This document shows, piece after piece, positions 17,902 through 26,817 of a stretch of 64,000 bases of DNA (its first letter is position 1; every line of letters starts with the position of its first letter). Position numbers and translations under genes: made by a program. The notes under the pieces are model-generated. The model made no database searches, was not told where the DNA came from, and saw only the letters and a list, made by a program, of their open reading frames with translations. The stretch is taken from positions 558,001 to 622,000 of the forward strand of contig NZ_KB898353.1 of assembly GCF_000377565.1 (NCBI RefSeq), given 5' to 3'. Source of the DNA: Rhizobium sp. 2MFCol3.1 (GTDB lineage: Bacteria; Pseudomonadota; Alphaproteobacteria; Rhizobiales; Rhizobiaceae).

Positions 17902-20261
17902 TCCCGCGCGACGTGAAGTCCCCGACGGTCGCGATACCGTTCAACAAGATGCTGAAGATCGTCGCGGTCGTCGATCGCGACAACCGCCAAGTGCAGGAGC
18001 TGCTGGCGCAGCTTGCCGCCGACAATTTCGAGGTCGAGCTTCGCGATGACTACACGGCCGACGTTTCGGAAGACGCCTCGGTGGGCGCCTATATCGGCTC
18101 CGTGGAAGGCGGGTTGCTTCCCTATGCGCGCGGCTTTCTCCGCTCGCTGCGCGAGGCGGGTTTCCGCACGCCGGTCTGGGCGATGGCGGATACGCTCAGT
18201 ATCTCGGACATGGACGTCGTCGAGATGGCGGGCGAGGTGGATGGCTTCGTCTATCTCGGCCAGCAGACGCCGGCCTTCTATGCCAAGCAGATCGTCTCCA
18301 GCCTGATCAACTACGGCAAGTCGCTGCTGCCACCGTTCTTCGGCGGCATGATGGCCTATGATGGCGAAGCGAATATCGCCTTCGATTGCCCTGGCCACCA
18401 GGGCGGGCAGTTTTATCGCAAGTCTCCGGCCGGGCAGCTGTTCTTCAAGTATTTCGGCGAGAGCATCTTCCGCAACGATCTCTGCAATGCCGACGTCGAT
18501 CTCGGCGATCTCCTGATCCACGAAGGCCCCGCCGTCGAGGCGCAGAAGCAGGCGGCGCGGATCTTCGGGGCGGATCGCACCTATTTCATCCTGAACGGGA
18601 CGAGCACCTCCAACAAGGTGGTGACCAACGCGGTGCTGCGCGCCGGCGATCTCGTGCTGTTCGATCGCAACAATCACAAGTCGCTGCATCAGGGCGCGCT
18701 GGTGCAGGCCGGCGCGATCCCGATCTATCTGCCGACGGCGCGCAATTCCTTCGGCATGATCGGCGCCGTCGACTGGGCGGCGTGGGACGAGGGCTGGCTG
18801 CGTCAGCAGATCGCGGCCCATCCGCTTCTGGCGGATAAGAGCCGGGCCAATGCCGAGCGGCCCTTCCGGCTCGCCTGCATCCAGCTCGCCACCTATGACG
18901 GCACGATCTACAATGTCCGCCAGGTGATGGAGAAGATCGGCCATCTCTGCGACTACGTGCTCTGGGACGAGGCCTGGATCGGCTACAACGCCTTCCATCC
19001 GCTGTTCGAGGGCCATAGCCCGATGCGGCTCAAGGACCTCAAGCCCGACATGCCCGGCCTGTTTTCGACGCAGTCGGTGCACAAGCAGGGGGCGGGCTTC
19101 TCGCAGGCGTCGCAGATCCACAAGCGCGACGAACATATCAGCGACCAGCGCCGCTTCATCGAGCACAAGCGCTTCAATGAATCGCTGCTGATGCATGTCT
19201 CGACATCGCCCTTCTACCCGCTGTTCGCCTCGCTCGACGTCAATGCGAAGGTGCATGAGGGCAAGGCCGGCGAGATGCTTTGGGACCGCTGCATCGGTCT
19301 CGGGATCGAGGTTCGCAAGAAGCTGCGCGGTTTCGTTCAGCACTACGAGAGCAAGGCGACGAGCGTCGAGGAACAGTGGTTCTTCGATCCCTTTGTACCG
19401 GACAAGATCTCCGTCACCGGCTCGAAACACACCGGCGATCTCGCGGGCATAAGGTGGGAGGACGTGCCGACCGATGTCTTGAAGCGCGAGCAGCAGTGCT
19501 GGCGGTTCGATCCGGAGGCGACGTGGCATGGCTATGCCGGTTACGCGCCCGGCTACACGATGGTCGATCCCAACAAGCTGACGCTTCTGACGCCGGGTAT
19601 CGACCGGAAGACCGGCGAGTACCGCGATTTCGGCATCCCGGCGACCGTCGTTGCCAACTATCTGCGCGAGCAGCGCGTCGTGCCGGAGAAATGTGATCTC
19701 AACAGCCTGCTCTTCCTGCTGACGCCGGCCGAAGACGAGAGCAAGCTCAACACGCTGGTCGCCAAGCTGGTGAAGTTCAAGAACCTGTGGGACCGCGATG
19801 CACCGTTGCAGGATGTGTTGCCGACGGTCTTTGCCGCCAATCGCGAGCGTTATCAGGGCTATACCGTGCGGCAGGTCTGCAAGGAGATGCACAGCTTCTA
19901 CCGCTCTGCCGGCGTCAAGGAGCTGCAGCGCCTGTGCTTCCGTTCCGAGAGCTTTCCGGAGCCGGCGATCTCGTCGAAGCAGGCTTACGAGGCGCTGGTC
20001 GCCAACAATGTCGACTACGTGCCGCTGTCGGAAGCCGCCGGGCGCATTTCGGCGACGCTGGCGCTGATCTATCCGCCAGGCATCGGCGTGATCGTGCCCG
20101 GAGAGCGCTGGGACGAGCGCGCGCGGCCGATGCGCGATTATTTCCTGGCCTTCGAGGAGTCCTTCAACCGCTTCCCGGGCTTCAACTACGAGGTCCAGGG
20201 CGTGTTCCAGGAACGGATCGATGGGCGCATCAAGTTCCACACATATGTCGTGCGCGAGTAG
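17898..20261 (+). CDS. speF: Inducible ornithine decarboxylase
   Basis: This enzyme decarboxylates ornithine to putrescine using PLP. The 787-residue protein belongs to the same group III family as its upstream neighbour but is of ornithine type: the PLP-lysine segment is TQSVHKQGAGFSQASQIHK (about Lys396) and CPGHQGGQFYRKSPAG is present. It has an N-terminal wing domain and is somewhat longer than E. coli SpeF (about 730). It overlaps adiA by 4 bp and is followed 20 bp later by a PotE-type antiporter, reproducing the classic speF-potE order. Ornithine could come from ArcB. The symbol is given by analogy with that pair. Confidence 0.9.
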   Translation: MIPRDVKSPTVAIPFNKMLKIVAVVDRDNRQVQELLAQLAADNFEVELRDDYTADVSEDASVGAYIGSVEGGLLPYARGFLRSLREAGFRTPVWAMADTLSISDMDVVEMAGEVDGFVYLGQQTPAFYAKQIVSSLINYGKSLLPPFFGGMMAYDGEANIAFDCPGHQGGQFYRKSPAGQLFFKYFGESIFRNDLCNADVDLGDLLIHEGPAVEAQKQAARIFGADRTYFILNGTSTSNKVVTNAVLRAGDLVLFDRNNHKSLHQGALVQAGAIPIYLPTARNSFGMIGAVDWAAWDEGWLRQQIAAHPLLADKSRANAERPFRLACIQLATYDGTIYNVRQVMEKIGHLCDYVLWDEAWIGYNAFHPLFEGHSPMRLKDLKPDMPGLFSTQSVHKQGAGFSQASQIHKRDEHISDQRRFIEHKRFNESLLMHVSTSPFYPLFASLDVNAKVHEGKAGEMLWDRCIGLGIEVRKKLRGFVQHYESKATSVEEQWFFDPFVPDKISVTGSKHTGDLAGIRWEDVPTDVLKREQQCWRFDPEATWHGYAGYAPGYTMVDPNKLTLLTPGIDRKTGEYRDFGIPATVVANYLREQRVVPEKCDLNSLLFLLTPAEDESKLNTLVAKLVKFKNLWDRDAPLQDVLPTVFAANRERYQGYTVRQVCKEMHSFYRSAGVKELQRLCFRSESFPEPAISSKQAYEALVANNVDYVPLSEAAGRISATLALIYPPGIGVIVPGERWDERARPMRDYFLAFEESFNRFPGFNYEVQGVFQERIDGRIKFHTYVVRE

Positions 20262-20281
20262 GGCGAGGGGAGAGTGTCATC

Positions 20282-21643
20282 ATGACCGATCACACAATGC
20301 ATGCTGCGGCCGATACCACGGCCAAGAAGAAGATGAACCTGATGCAGCTGACCTTCATCGTCGCCGTCAACATGATGGGGTCGGGCATCATCATGCTGCC
20401 GGCAAACATGGCGCAGGTTGGCGCCATCTCGCTGCTCTCCTGGATCGTCACCGCGCTCGGCTCGATGGCGATCGCCTATGGTTTCGCGCAGGCCGGCCTG
20501 TTCAACCAGCGGCCCGGCGGCATGTCGGCCTATGCCGAGGATGCCTACGGCAAGGACGGCTATTTCCTCGTGTTCTTCCTGTATTTCCTGTCGCTGGCGA
20601 TCGGCAATGTCGCGATCGGCATCTCGGCGGTAGGCTATCTCGCCGGGTTCTTTCCGGTGCTGACCTCGACGCCCGTCATGACCTGCGTCGCGCTGATCGC
20701 TCTCCTGTGGCTCACCACGGCTGCCAATTTCGGCGGTCCGCGCATCACCGGGCGGATCGGGTCGATCACCGTGTGGGGCGTCATCATCCCGGTCGGACTG
20801 CTCTCGATCATCGGCTGGTTCTGGTTCAGCTCGAGCACGTTCGGTGCTGCCTGGAACCCGAAGGGGCTGACGCTGGCGCAGGGGATGGGATCCAGCATCT
20901 CGCTGACGCTCTGGGCGTTCCTCGGCATGGAGTCCGCGGCGCAGAATTCCGATGCCGTCGAGAATCCGAAGCGTGACGTGCCGCTTGCCTGCATGTTCGG
21001 CACGCTCGGCGCCGCCGTCATCTACATCCTGTCGACGACGGTGATCCAGGGCATCGTGCCGAATGCCGATCTTGCGGCCTCGACCGGTCCCTTCGCGCTT
21101 GCCTATGCGACGATGTTCAATCCGACGATCGGCTCGATCATCATGGCGCTCGCGGTGCTTGCCTGCGTCGGGTCGCTGCTCGGCTGGCAATTCACCATCG
21201 CGCAGACGGCCCGCACGGCGGCGCAGGAGCGGATGTTCCCGGCGATCTTCTCGCGCGTGAACCAGATGGGCGCGCCCGTCCAGGGCATGATCATCCTCGG
21301 CATCGTGCAGACTGGGCTTGCCCTGATGACGATCTCGCCGACGCTCAACGAGCAGTTTTCCGCGCTCGTCAACCTCGCGGTCGTCACCAACGTGCTTCCC
21401 TATATCGTGGCGCTTTCGGCTCTCTTCGTGATGATGAAGAAGGCGGGCGTGCCGCCGGCGAAGTACCGGCTGAACTCCATCATCGCCACGCTCGGCATGC
21501 TCTACAGCGTGTTCGCCATCTATGCCTCGGGCAAGGACGCGGTGCTTGGCGGAATGCTGGTGACGGGTATCAGCTTCATCATCTACGGCCGGATCGCGCC
21601 GCGCTTTGCCAGCGGCCTGAACCGTGTCGCGGCGGCAGAATAG
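20282..21643 (+). CDS. potE: Putrescine-ornithine antiporter
   Basis: This 453-residue APC-family carrier has about 12 TM helices. The start MGSGIIMLPANMAQVG and the segment WAFLGMESAAQNSDAVENPKR are typical of PotE/CadB, including the conserved Glu of the substrate site. In E. coli, PotE imports ornithine and exports putrescine, making ornithine decarboxylation a proton-consuming cycle. Its position 20 bp after the ornithine decarboxylase supports this role. The start is the ATG at 20282 with GGGGAG upstream. The AdiC-like carrier at 12990 is a distant paralogue, so the block has two exchangers to match two decarboxylases. Confidence 0.92.
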   Translation: MTDHTMHAAADTTAKKKMNLMQLTFIVAVNMMGSGIIMLPANMAQVGAISLLSWIVTALGSMAIAYGFAQAGLFNQRPGGMSAYAEDAYGKDGYFLVFFLYFLSLAIGNVAIGISAVGYLAGFFPVLTSTPVMTCVALIALLWLTTAANFGGPRITGRIGSITVWGVIIPVGLLSIIGWFWFSSSTFGAAWNPKGLTLAQGMGSSISLTLWAFLGMESAAQNSDAVENPKRDVPLACMFGTLGAAVIYILSTTVIQGIVPNADLAASTGPFALAYATMFNPTIGSIIMALAVLACVGSLLGWQFTIAQTARTAAQERMFPAIFSRVNQMGAPVQGMIILGIVQTGLALMTISPTLNEQFSALVNLAVVTNVLPYIVALSALFVMMKKAGVPPAKYRLNSIIATLGMLYSVFAIYASGKDAVLGGMLVTGISFIIYGRIAPRFASGLNRVAAAE

Positions 21644-21661
21644 TTCCGGGGAGGATGCGTC

Positions 21662-22588
21662 ATGCAACAGAAAAAGCGTTTCAAGACATTGCTGACCGCG
21701 TCGATCCTCGCCGGCGCGGCCGCCTCCATGGCGCTGTCGTCCGCCGAAGCGCAGACGCTCGACCGGATCAAGACGAGCAGTTCGCTGAAGCTCGGCTATG
21801 AGCCGGATGCCCGGCCGTTCTCGTTCAAGACCGAGCAGGCGGCACCCGGCGGCTACGCGGTTGCGCTTTGCGGGAAGATCGCCGACAGCCTGAAAACGGC
21901 GCTGAACCTGCCGCAGCTGAATGTCGAATGGGTGCCGCTGACGGACAAGGGGCGGGAGCCGGCGATAAAGGACGGGACGGTGGATCTCGTCTGCGGGGCC
22001 GAGCCGATCACGCTCACTCGTCGCGCCGAAGTGTCCTTCTCGCTACCGATCTTTCCGAGCGGCACGGGCGTGGTCCTGAGCAAGAGCGCACCCTTGGCGT
22101 TGACCGAGGTTCTGGCCTATGGGCAGCCCACTAGCCGGCCGATCTGGCGCGGCTCTCCCGCTCGTACCATTCTCGAGCACAAGACCTTCTCGTCGATCGC
22201 GGGAACGACCAGCGAGCGCTGGCTGGCTGACCGAATCAAGACCTTCCAGCTGGCGGCGACATCCGTGCCGGTGGAAAGCTATGCAATCGGTATCGAGCGT
22301 GTCGTCGACGGCAGTTCGGCAGCACTCTTCGGCGACATGCCGCTTCTCATGGACGCCGCGGCCCGCAGCGACAATGCCGGCAATCTCGTGGTGCTGAGGC
22401 GGCATTTCACCTATGAGCCGCTGGGGCTGGAACTGGCGCGCGGCGACGAAGACTTCCGGCTTGCCGTCGATCGCGCGCTCAGCCAGACTTATGCCTCGGC
22501 CGACTTCGTGGAGCTCTTCACGACATGGTTCGGTATGCCCGACGAGGCGATCGTCACCTTCTTCCGGCAGACCGCGCTGCCGGAGTGA
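21662..22588 (+). CDS. Amino-acid-type periplasmic solute-binding protein, no permease nearby
   Basis: This 308-residue exported protein has a signal peptide (1-30, ending SSAEA) and the two-lobed fold of ABC amino-acid binding proteins (SBP_bac_3). Visible motifs are SSSLKLGYEPDARPFSF near the N-terminus and DGTVDLVCGAEPITLTRRAEVSFS in part (VDLVCGAEPITLT). It sits 18 bp after potE behind GGGGAGGA, so it is probably in the adiA operon. No permease or ATPase gene accompanies it. It may share another transporter or act as a sensor or scavenger for arginine, ornithine or a polyamine. The ligand is inferred only from context. Confidence 0.85.
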   Translation: MQQKKRFKTLLTASILAGAAASMALSSAEAQTLDRIKTSSSLKLGYEPDARPFSFKTEQAAPGGYAVALCGKIADSLKTALNLPQLNVEWVPLTDKGREPAIKDGTVDLVCGAEPITLTRRAEVSFSLPIFPSGTGVVLSKSAPLALTEVLAYGQPTSRPIWRGSPARTILEHKTFSSIAGTTSERWLADRIKTFQLAATSVPVESYAIGIERVVDGSSAALFGDMPLLMDAAARSDNAGNLVVLRRHFTYEPLGLELARGDEDFRLAVDRALSQTYASADFVELFTTWFGMPDEAIVTFFRQTALPE

Positions 22589-22674
22589 ACCGGCCGCTGG
22601 CCCGCCTCATAATGGCTGTTTGTCGATAAAAAGCGATATTTGTTGCATCGCGGAACAATCCGACACCCTCAGGG

Positions 22675-22695
22675 ATTCGTACAAGGAGTACGAAT
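22675..22695. repeat. Perfect inverted repeat before small gene
   Basis: ATTCGTAC-AAGGA-GTACGAAT is an 8-bp perfect inverted repeat with a 5-nt loop, ending two bases before the GGAGGT ribosome binding site of the gene at 22709. It could be an operator or an mRNA hairpin controlling translation. Confidence 0.5.
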
Positions 22696-22708
22696 GCGGA
22701 GGTAAACC

Positions 22709-22960
22709 ATGAACCGGGAGCGCGGACGGAGGAGGCTGATGCTCAGACTGCCGGATATCCGGCATGTGCTGGCAGGTGTGCCCACGGAAGCGCTCGGTGA
22801 CATGTTCGAGTCCTACGCATTGGCTGCAGACGCGCTCGACCGGTTTCGCAGCGAACTGCCGCTGCAGGAAAGTCTGATCGCGGAATATTCCGAGCTGTGT
22901 GATGAGATCGAGCAGGAGGTCATCCTCTATTGCTCCGGAGGACTCAGATCTCAGGGGTGA
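22709..22960 (+). CDS. Hypothetical protein, 83 aa
   Basis: This small, mostly helical cytoplasmic protein starts behind an excellent GGAGGT site. The N-terminus is strongly basic (RERGRRRLMLR) and the rest contains an amphipathic helix (MFESYALAADALDRF) and an acidic stretch (ELCDEIEQEV). I do not recognise a family. It is 120 bp after the binding-protein gene and preceded by a perfect inverted repeat, so it may have its own control. It is convergent with the AI-2E-type transporter. Confidence 0.6.
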   Translation: MNRERGRRRLMLRLPDIRHVLAGVPTEALGDMFESYALAADALDRFRSELPLQESLIAEYSELCDEIEQEVILYCSGGLRSQG

Positions 22961-22987
22961 GGTCGTTCAGCCTTCTTTTGTCCTTGC

Positions 22988-24109
22988 TCAATCAATCGGC
23001 ATAAGCGGCTTTGTTTCCGTGTTTTCACGCGGCGGCCAGGCCCAGGCGCGCAGCAGTTCGTAGAACACGCTGAGCACGATCGGCCCGAGGAACAGGCCCA
23101 GCAGCCCATAGGATAGCGTGCCGCCGATAACCCCGATCAGGATCACCAGCATCGGCGTCGAGAGACCTTTCGCCATCAGGATCGGCTTCAGGACGTTGTC
23201 GACCAGCATGATCGGCACCGCCACGACGGTCAGTGCCAGGGCGACCGATGTCGGCCATGAGAGCCAGCCCCAGATGATCGCCGGCACGAGGACAAGCCCC
23301 GGACCCAGCTGCATCACGCACAGCATGAAGATGATGAAGGTCAGTGCGCCCCGCGCGGGCAGGTCGAAGAAGGCGAAGCACAGGCCGCACATCAGCGTCT
23401 GCAGGAAGGCAACGCCGATGACGCCGCGCGAGACATTCCTGACCGTCGTCCCCGCGAGCTTGGCGAAGCCGACGCCCCGGTCGCCGGCGACGCGGCTTGC
23501 CAGAACCTGAATGGTTTCGGCGAGCCGCGTCGACTGGGTGAGGAAGAAGCCGGAGAGGATGACGGAGGCGACGAAGCTCAGCACGCCGCCGCTGATCGAG
23601 GCGAGCTTAGCGACCACGATGCCCATCACATGCAGGATCGGCTTTTGATACTCGATGATGTTGGAGGCGAGATCGCCGGCCACCTTGTTCCAGCCGGCAT
23701 AGAGTCGTTCGCCAATGACGGGCCATGCGCGAATGCTCTCGGGTGCTGCCGGCAGCGCGAAGCTCTCCGCCTGGAGCTTGCCGACCAGCCCTTCCACCGC
23801 ATCAGCGAAGTTGACCGCCACGAGCGCCACGGGCGCGATGATGAGCACGAGGCAGGCGACGACGATGACCGTCGCGGCAATCACCGGCCGGTTGCCGATC
23901 AGGCGCGAGAGCGCGTTGAACATCGGGTAGAGCGCGACGGCAAGGATGGCCGACCAGACGACGATCAGCGCGAACGGCGCGATGAGCAGCACCGTCCAAT
24001 AGGCGAAGAGGCCGATGATCCCAAGGCGCACAAGGTCGCTGACCCTTGCCTCGATCGAGATCTGTCCGGCGTCCTTCGCCGCCATGCTCAGGTCGTTCGT
24101 CTGGTCCAT
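22988..24109 (-). CDS. AI-2E/PerM family membrane transporter
   Basis: This 373-residue inner-membrane protein has six to eight TM helices arranged as in the AI-2E transporter (PerM, UPF0118) family: an N-terminal hairpin pair, a periplasmic segment (about 130-190) and a C-terminal block including GVIGGTLSYGLLGLFLGPI. Members export various small molecules or ions; Na+/H+ exchange has been reported for some. No specific substrate can be assigned. The ATG at 24109 has GTGGG at 8-nt spacing; an ATG two codons earlier is too close to it. It is the last gene of the leftward group starting at 28328. Confidence 0.87.
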   Translation of the reverse strand: MDQTNDLSMAAKDAGQISIEARVSDLVRLGIIGLFAYWTVLLIAPFALIVVWSAILAVALYPMFNALSRLIGNRPVIAATVIVVACLVLIIAPVALVAVNFADAVEGLVGKLQAESFALPAAPESIRAWPVIGERLYAGWNKVAGDLASNIIEYQKPILHVMGIVVAKLASISGGVLSFVASVILSGFFLTQSTRLAETIQVLASRVAGDRGVGFAKLAGTTVRNVSRGVIGVAFLQTLMCGLCFAFFDLPARGALTFIIFMLCVMQLGPGLVLVPAIIWGWLSWPTSVALALTVVAVPIMLVDNVLKPILMAKGLSTPMLVILIGVIGGTLSYGLLGLFLGPIVLSVFYELLRAWAWPPRENTETKPLMPID

Positions 24110-24152
24110 CGTCATATCCCACGCCGCACTTTTGCTGGAACTGCGCTAGGCC

Positions 24153-25001
24153 TCATTGCGTCGTGTCGGGAACGACATGGCGGACGCTGCCGTCCTCGAT
24201 GAAGTCCGACGGCCGCTTCTGGCGTTTGCCGAGATCGGGCTCCTCGAACTTGATGCGCTCGTAGGGAATGGACTGCAGAATGTGCGAGATGCAGTTGATC
24301 CGGGCGCGCTTCTTGTCGTCCGAGGGAACGATCCACCATGGAGCGTGATTGCTGTCGGTCATCCGGAGCATCTCGTCATAGGCGCGGGTATAGTCCCACC
24401 AGCGCTGATAGGACTCCACGTCCATGGGGCTCAGCTTCCACTGCCGGACCGGGTCGTCGATGCGGCGCCGGAAGCGACGCTCCTGCTCCTCCTCGCTGAC
24501 CGTCAGGAAGTATTTGAGCAACGTCACGCCACTCTCGACGATCGCCGCCTCGAAACGCGGCGCGAGTTCGAGGAAACGCTGCACCTTCTTCTCGCTGCAG
24601 AACCCCATGACGCGGTCGACGCCGGCGCGGTTGTACCAGCTGCGGTCGAAGATCACGACTTCGCCGGCGGCCGGCAGATAGTTGATGTAGCGCTGCATGT
24701 AGATTTGCGATTTTTCGCGTTCGGTGGGGGCGGGCAGCGCGATGACGCGGAAGACGCGCGGGCTGACCTTTTCGGTGATCCGCTTGATCATGCCGCCCTT
24801 GCCGGCGGCGTCGCGGCCTTCGAAGACGATGACCACCCGGGCGCCCGATTTCTTGACCCACGCCTGGAGATGCGCCAGCTCCACCTGCAGGCGGGCGATC
24901 TGCTTGTCGTAATCCCACGACTTCTTTTTCTTCTTGTCCTTGCCGTTGGACTTTGCCGATGGCTCCGGGTCGTGACCCTTGGTTTCCAGTATCTCGTCCA
25001 T
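24153..25001 (-). CDS. ppk2: Polyphosphate kinase 2
   Basis: PPK2 transfers phosphate between polyphosphate and nucleoside di- or monophosphates. The 282-residue single-domain protein has Walker A GRDAAGKGG (62-70), the conserved lid region and Walker B DRSWYNRAGVDRVMGF. It has a Lys-rich N-terminus (KDKKKKK), as in many class I PPK2 enzymes. GGAGGGAG precedes the ATG. It lies 18 bp after the SulP gene and is probably cotranscribed. An energy- or phosphate-storage role during stress is consistent with its neighbours but is inference. Confidence 0.95.
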   Translation of the reverse strand: MDEILETKGHDPEPSAKSNGKDKKKKKSWDYDKQIARLQVELAHLQAWVKKSGARVVIVFEGRDAAGKGGMIKRITEKVSPRVFRVIALPAPTEREKSQIYMQRYINYLPAAGEVVIFDRSWYNRAGVDRVMGFCSEKKVQRFLELAPRFEAAIVESGVTLLKYFLTVSEEEQERRFRRRIDDPVRQWKLSPMDVESYQRWWDYTRAYDEMLRMTDSNHAPWWIVPSDDKKRARINCISHILQSIPYERIKFEEPDLGKRQKRPSDFIEDGSVRHVVPDTTQ

Positions 25002-25019
25002 GGTTCTCCCTCCGTGCTC

Positions 25020-26735
25020 TTAAACCGTGCTGCCTGCCGACCTCGCGTCCGGCTGGTCGTAATTTCCGATCAGCGCGCGCAGCGCTTCTTCCCTGCCGTT
25101 GAAGATGTTGTCCGGGCCGATCGTCCTGATGACGCCGGCGCGGCTGAGAATGCCGCGGCTCTCCTCGCTGAGATCGGCGATCGCGAAGGTGATGTTTCGC
25201 TTGGCGAGGATTTCGGCCACGGCCTCGAGTGCTGTGGCGCCCGTGCTGTCGATATGGGTGATCGCGCTGGCATCGAGCACAAGGCATCGGGTTTCGGCGG
25301 GCAGGTTGCGCGCCACCGAAGTCAGGCGGTTTCTGATGTAATCTGCGTTGTAGAAGAGGATGCTGCCCTGTACCGCGAAGACGGCGGCGCCGTCGACCGG
25401 GCGCGCTTCGGGGTGGCGGGCAAGGTCGAAGAAGCCGTGCCGGCCGTCGATGCGGCCAAGCAGGCCGTCGCGTGGAAACATCGTCTGGCGCAGCAGATAG
25501 ACCAGTGTTGCGGCGACCGCGACGATGACGCCGTTGAGGACGCCGAAGCTGATGGCGCCCCACATGGCGATCAGCGCGAAGATGAACTCCATGCGGCTGA
25601 TGCGCCAGATCTTGCGCAGTTCGTGGACGTCGATGAGGCTGATCGCCGCCATGGCGAGGATTGCGGCCAGCGCCGGAATGGGAAGGATGCGCAGCGCGCT
25701 GTGCAGGAAGACGAGGGCCGCGATCAGCGTTGCCGCCGAGACGAGGCCGGCCGCCTGCGAGACGCCGCCGGTCGACACGTTGATCGCCGTGCGGGAATCC
25801 GAAACGCTGATTGGAAACGAGCCGAACAGCCCCGGCGCGATGTTGGCGGCGCCGAGGCCTATCAGCTCCTGGTTCGCATCGACCTCTTCGCCGGTGCGCG
25901 AGCCGAAGCTGCGGGCTGCCACGATGCCCGCGCCGAAGCTCACCAGAAAGATCGCGGCGGAGCCGAGTATGATCTTGTCGAGTGGCATCTGGTGGAGCGC
26001 GGGCAGCGAGAAGCTTGGCAGGCCGCTCGGGATGTCGCCGACGACGGCGATGCCGCGCCCCTGAAAATCGAAGATGGCCGAGAGCACGACCGAGAGGACG
26101 ACGACCAGCACCGGCCCCGGAATCTTGAGCTGGAACGCCCGGACGAGCCACAGCAGCGCGAACATCGCAAGGCCGAGGAGCAGCGAGGGCCAGTGGATCA
26201 GGCCGCTCTTGCCGGCGATCTCGACCAGCGGCGGGACCAGCCCGTCGGATTCGATCTTCACGCCGGTGAAGCGGCCGATCTGGCCGACGAGGATCGACAG
26301 CGACACGCCGGCGAAGAAGCCGACGAGAATGGGGCGCGAGAGGAAGCTTGCGAGAACGCCGAGGCGCAGCAGCTTGGCGGCGATGCAGCAGATGCCGACG
26401 CCGAGCGCGAGTGCCGCCGCGATGGCGACCCGATCGACCGGCGTGCCGGCGGGGTAGGCGGCGACGATCGTGCCCATCGCCGCGGCAAGCACTGTCATGG
26501 TGGCCGCATCGGGGCCGACGACGAGGAGCCGCGAGGGGCCGAAGATCGCGTAGGCGATCGGCGCGACGATGCTGGCGTAGATGCCCGTTTCCGGGGGAAG
26601 ACCGGCAATGGCGGGATAGGCGATGGCGCTCGGCAGGCCGACGGCCGCAATCGACAGCCCGGCCGGGATATCGCTCTTCAGCCAATCCCTGCTGAAACCG
26701 CTCAGGCCTCGCAACATCGGAAGACTGCCTATCAC
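25020..26735 (-). CDS. SulP family anion permease with STAS domain
   Basis: This 571-residue inner-membrane transporter of the SLC26/SulP family has an N-terminal 12-14 TM domain (about 20-430), with the family segment AYPAIAGLPPETGIYASIVAP in part (PAIAGLPPETGIYAS), and a C-terminal cytoplasmic STAS domain (about 450-560; LDASAITHIDSTGATAL). Substrates in the family include sulfate, bicarbonate and dicarboxylates. Next to decarboxylases bicarbonate is tempting, but nothing in the sequence proves it. Translation probably starts at GTG 26735, six bases after GGAG; the first in-frame ATG (26717) lacks a ribosome binding site. Confidence 0.92.
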   Translation of the reverse strand: MIGSLPMLRGLSGFSRDWLKSDIPAGLSIAAVGLPSAIAYPAIAGLPPETGIYASIVAPIAYAIFGPSRLLVVGPDAATMTVLAAAMGTIVAAYPAGTPVDRVAIAAALALGVGICCIAAKLLRLGVLASFLSRPILVGFFAGVSLSILVGQIGRFTGVKIESDGLVPPLVEIAGKSGLIHWPSLLLGLAMFALLWLVRAFQLKIPGPVLVVVLSVVLSAIFDFQGRGIAVVGDIPSGLPSFSLPALHQMPLDKIILGSAAIFLVSFGAGIVAARSFGSRTGEEVDANQELIGLGAANIAPGLFGSFPISVSDSRTAINVSTGGVSQAAGLVSAATLIAALVFLHSALRILPIPALAAILAMAAISLIDVHELRKIWRISRMEFIFALIAMWGAISFGVLNGVIVAVAATLVYLLRQTMFPRDGLLGRIDGRHGFFDLARHPEARPVDGAAVFAVQGSILFYNADYIRNRLTSVARNLPAETRCLVLDASAITHIDSTGATALEAVAEILAKRNITFAIADLSEESRGILSRAGVIRTIGPDNIFNGREEALRALIGNYDQPDARSAGSTV

Positions 26736-26817
26736 CGCGGGCTCCTTATTACTTCGTCATCGCTATTCCCATGTTCGTGCCGGCCCCACCCATAAGAGCG
26801 GGACCGGCCTTCTCCCC

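Noticed and set aside
17862..20240. A 792-codon open frame antisense to the ornithine decarboxylase, and similar long antisense frames over arcA, arcB and adiA
   Set aside because: The sense frames encode complete, recognisable enzymes. The antisense frames are Arg/His/Asp-rich, lack ribosome binding sites and reflect GC-rich third positions.
22996..23007. TTGCTCAATCAA near the end of the AI-2E transporter gene as another FixK box
   Set aside because: The half-sites are only 2 bp apart instead of 4, and it lies inside or at the end of coding sequence.
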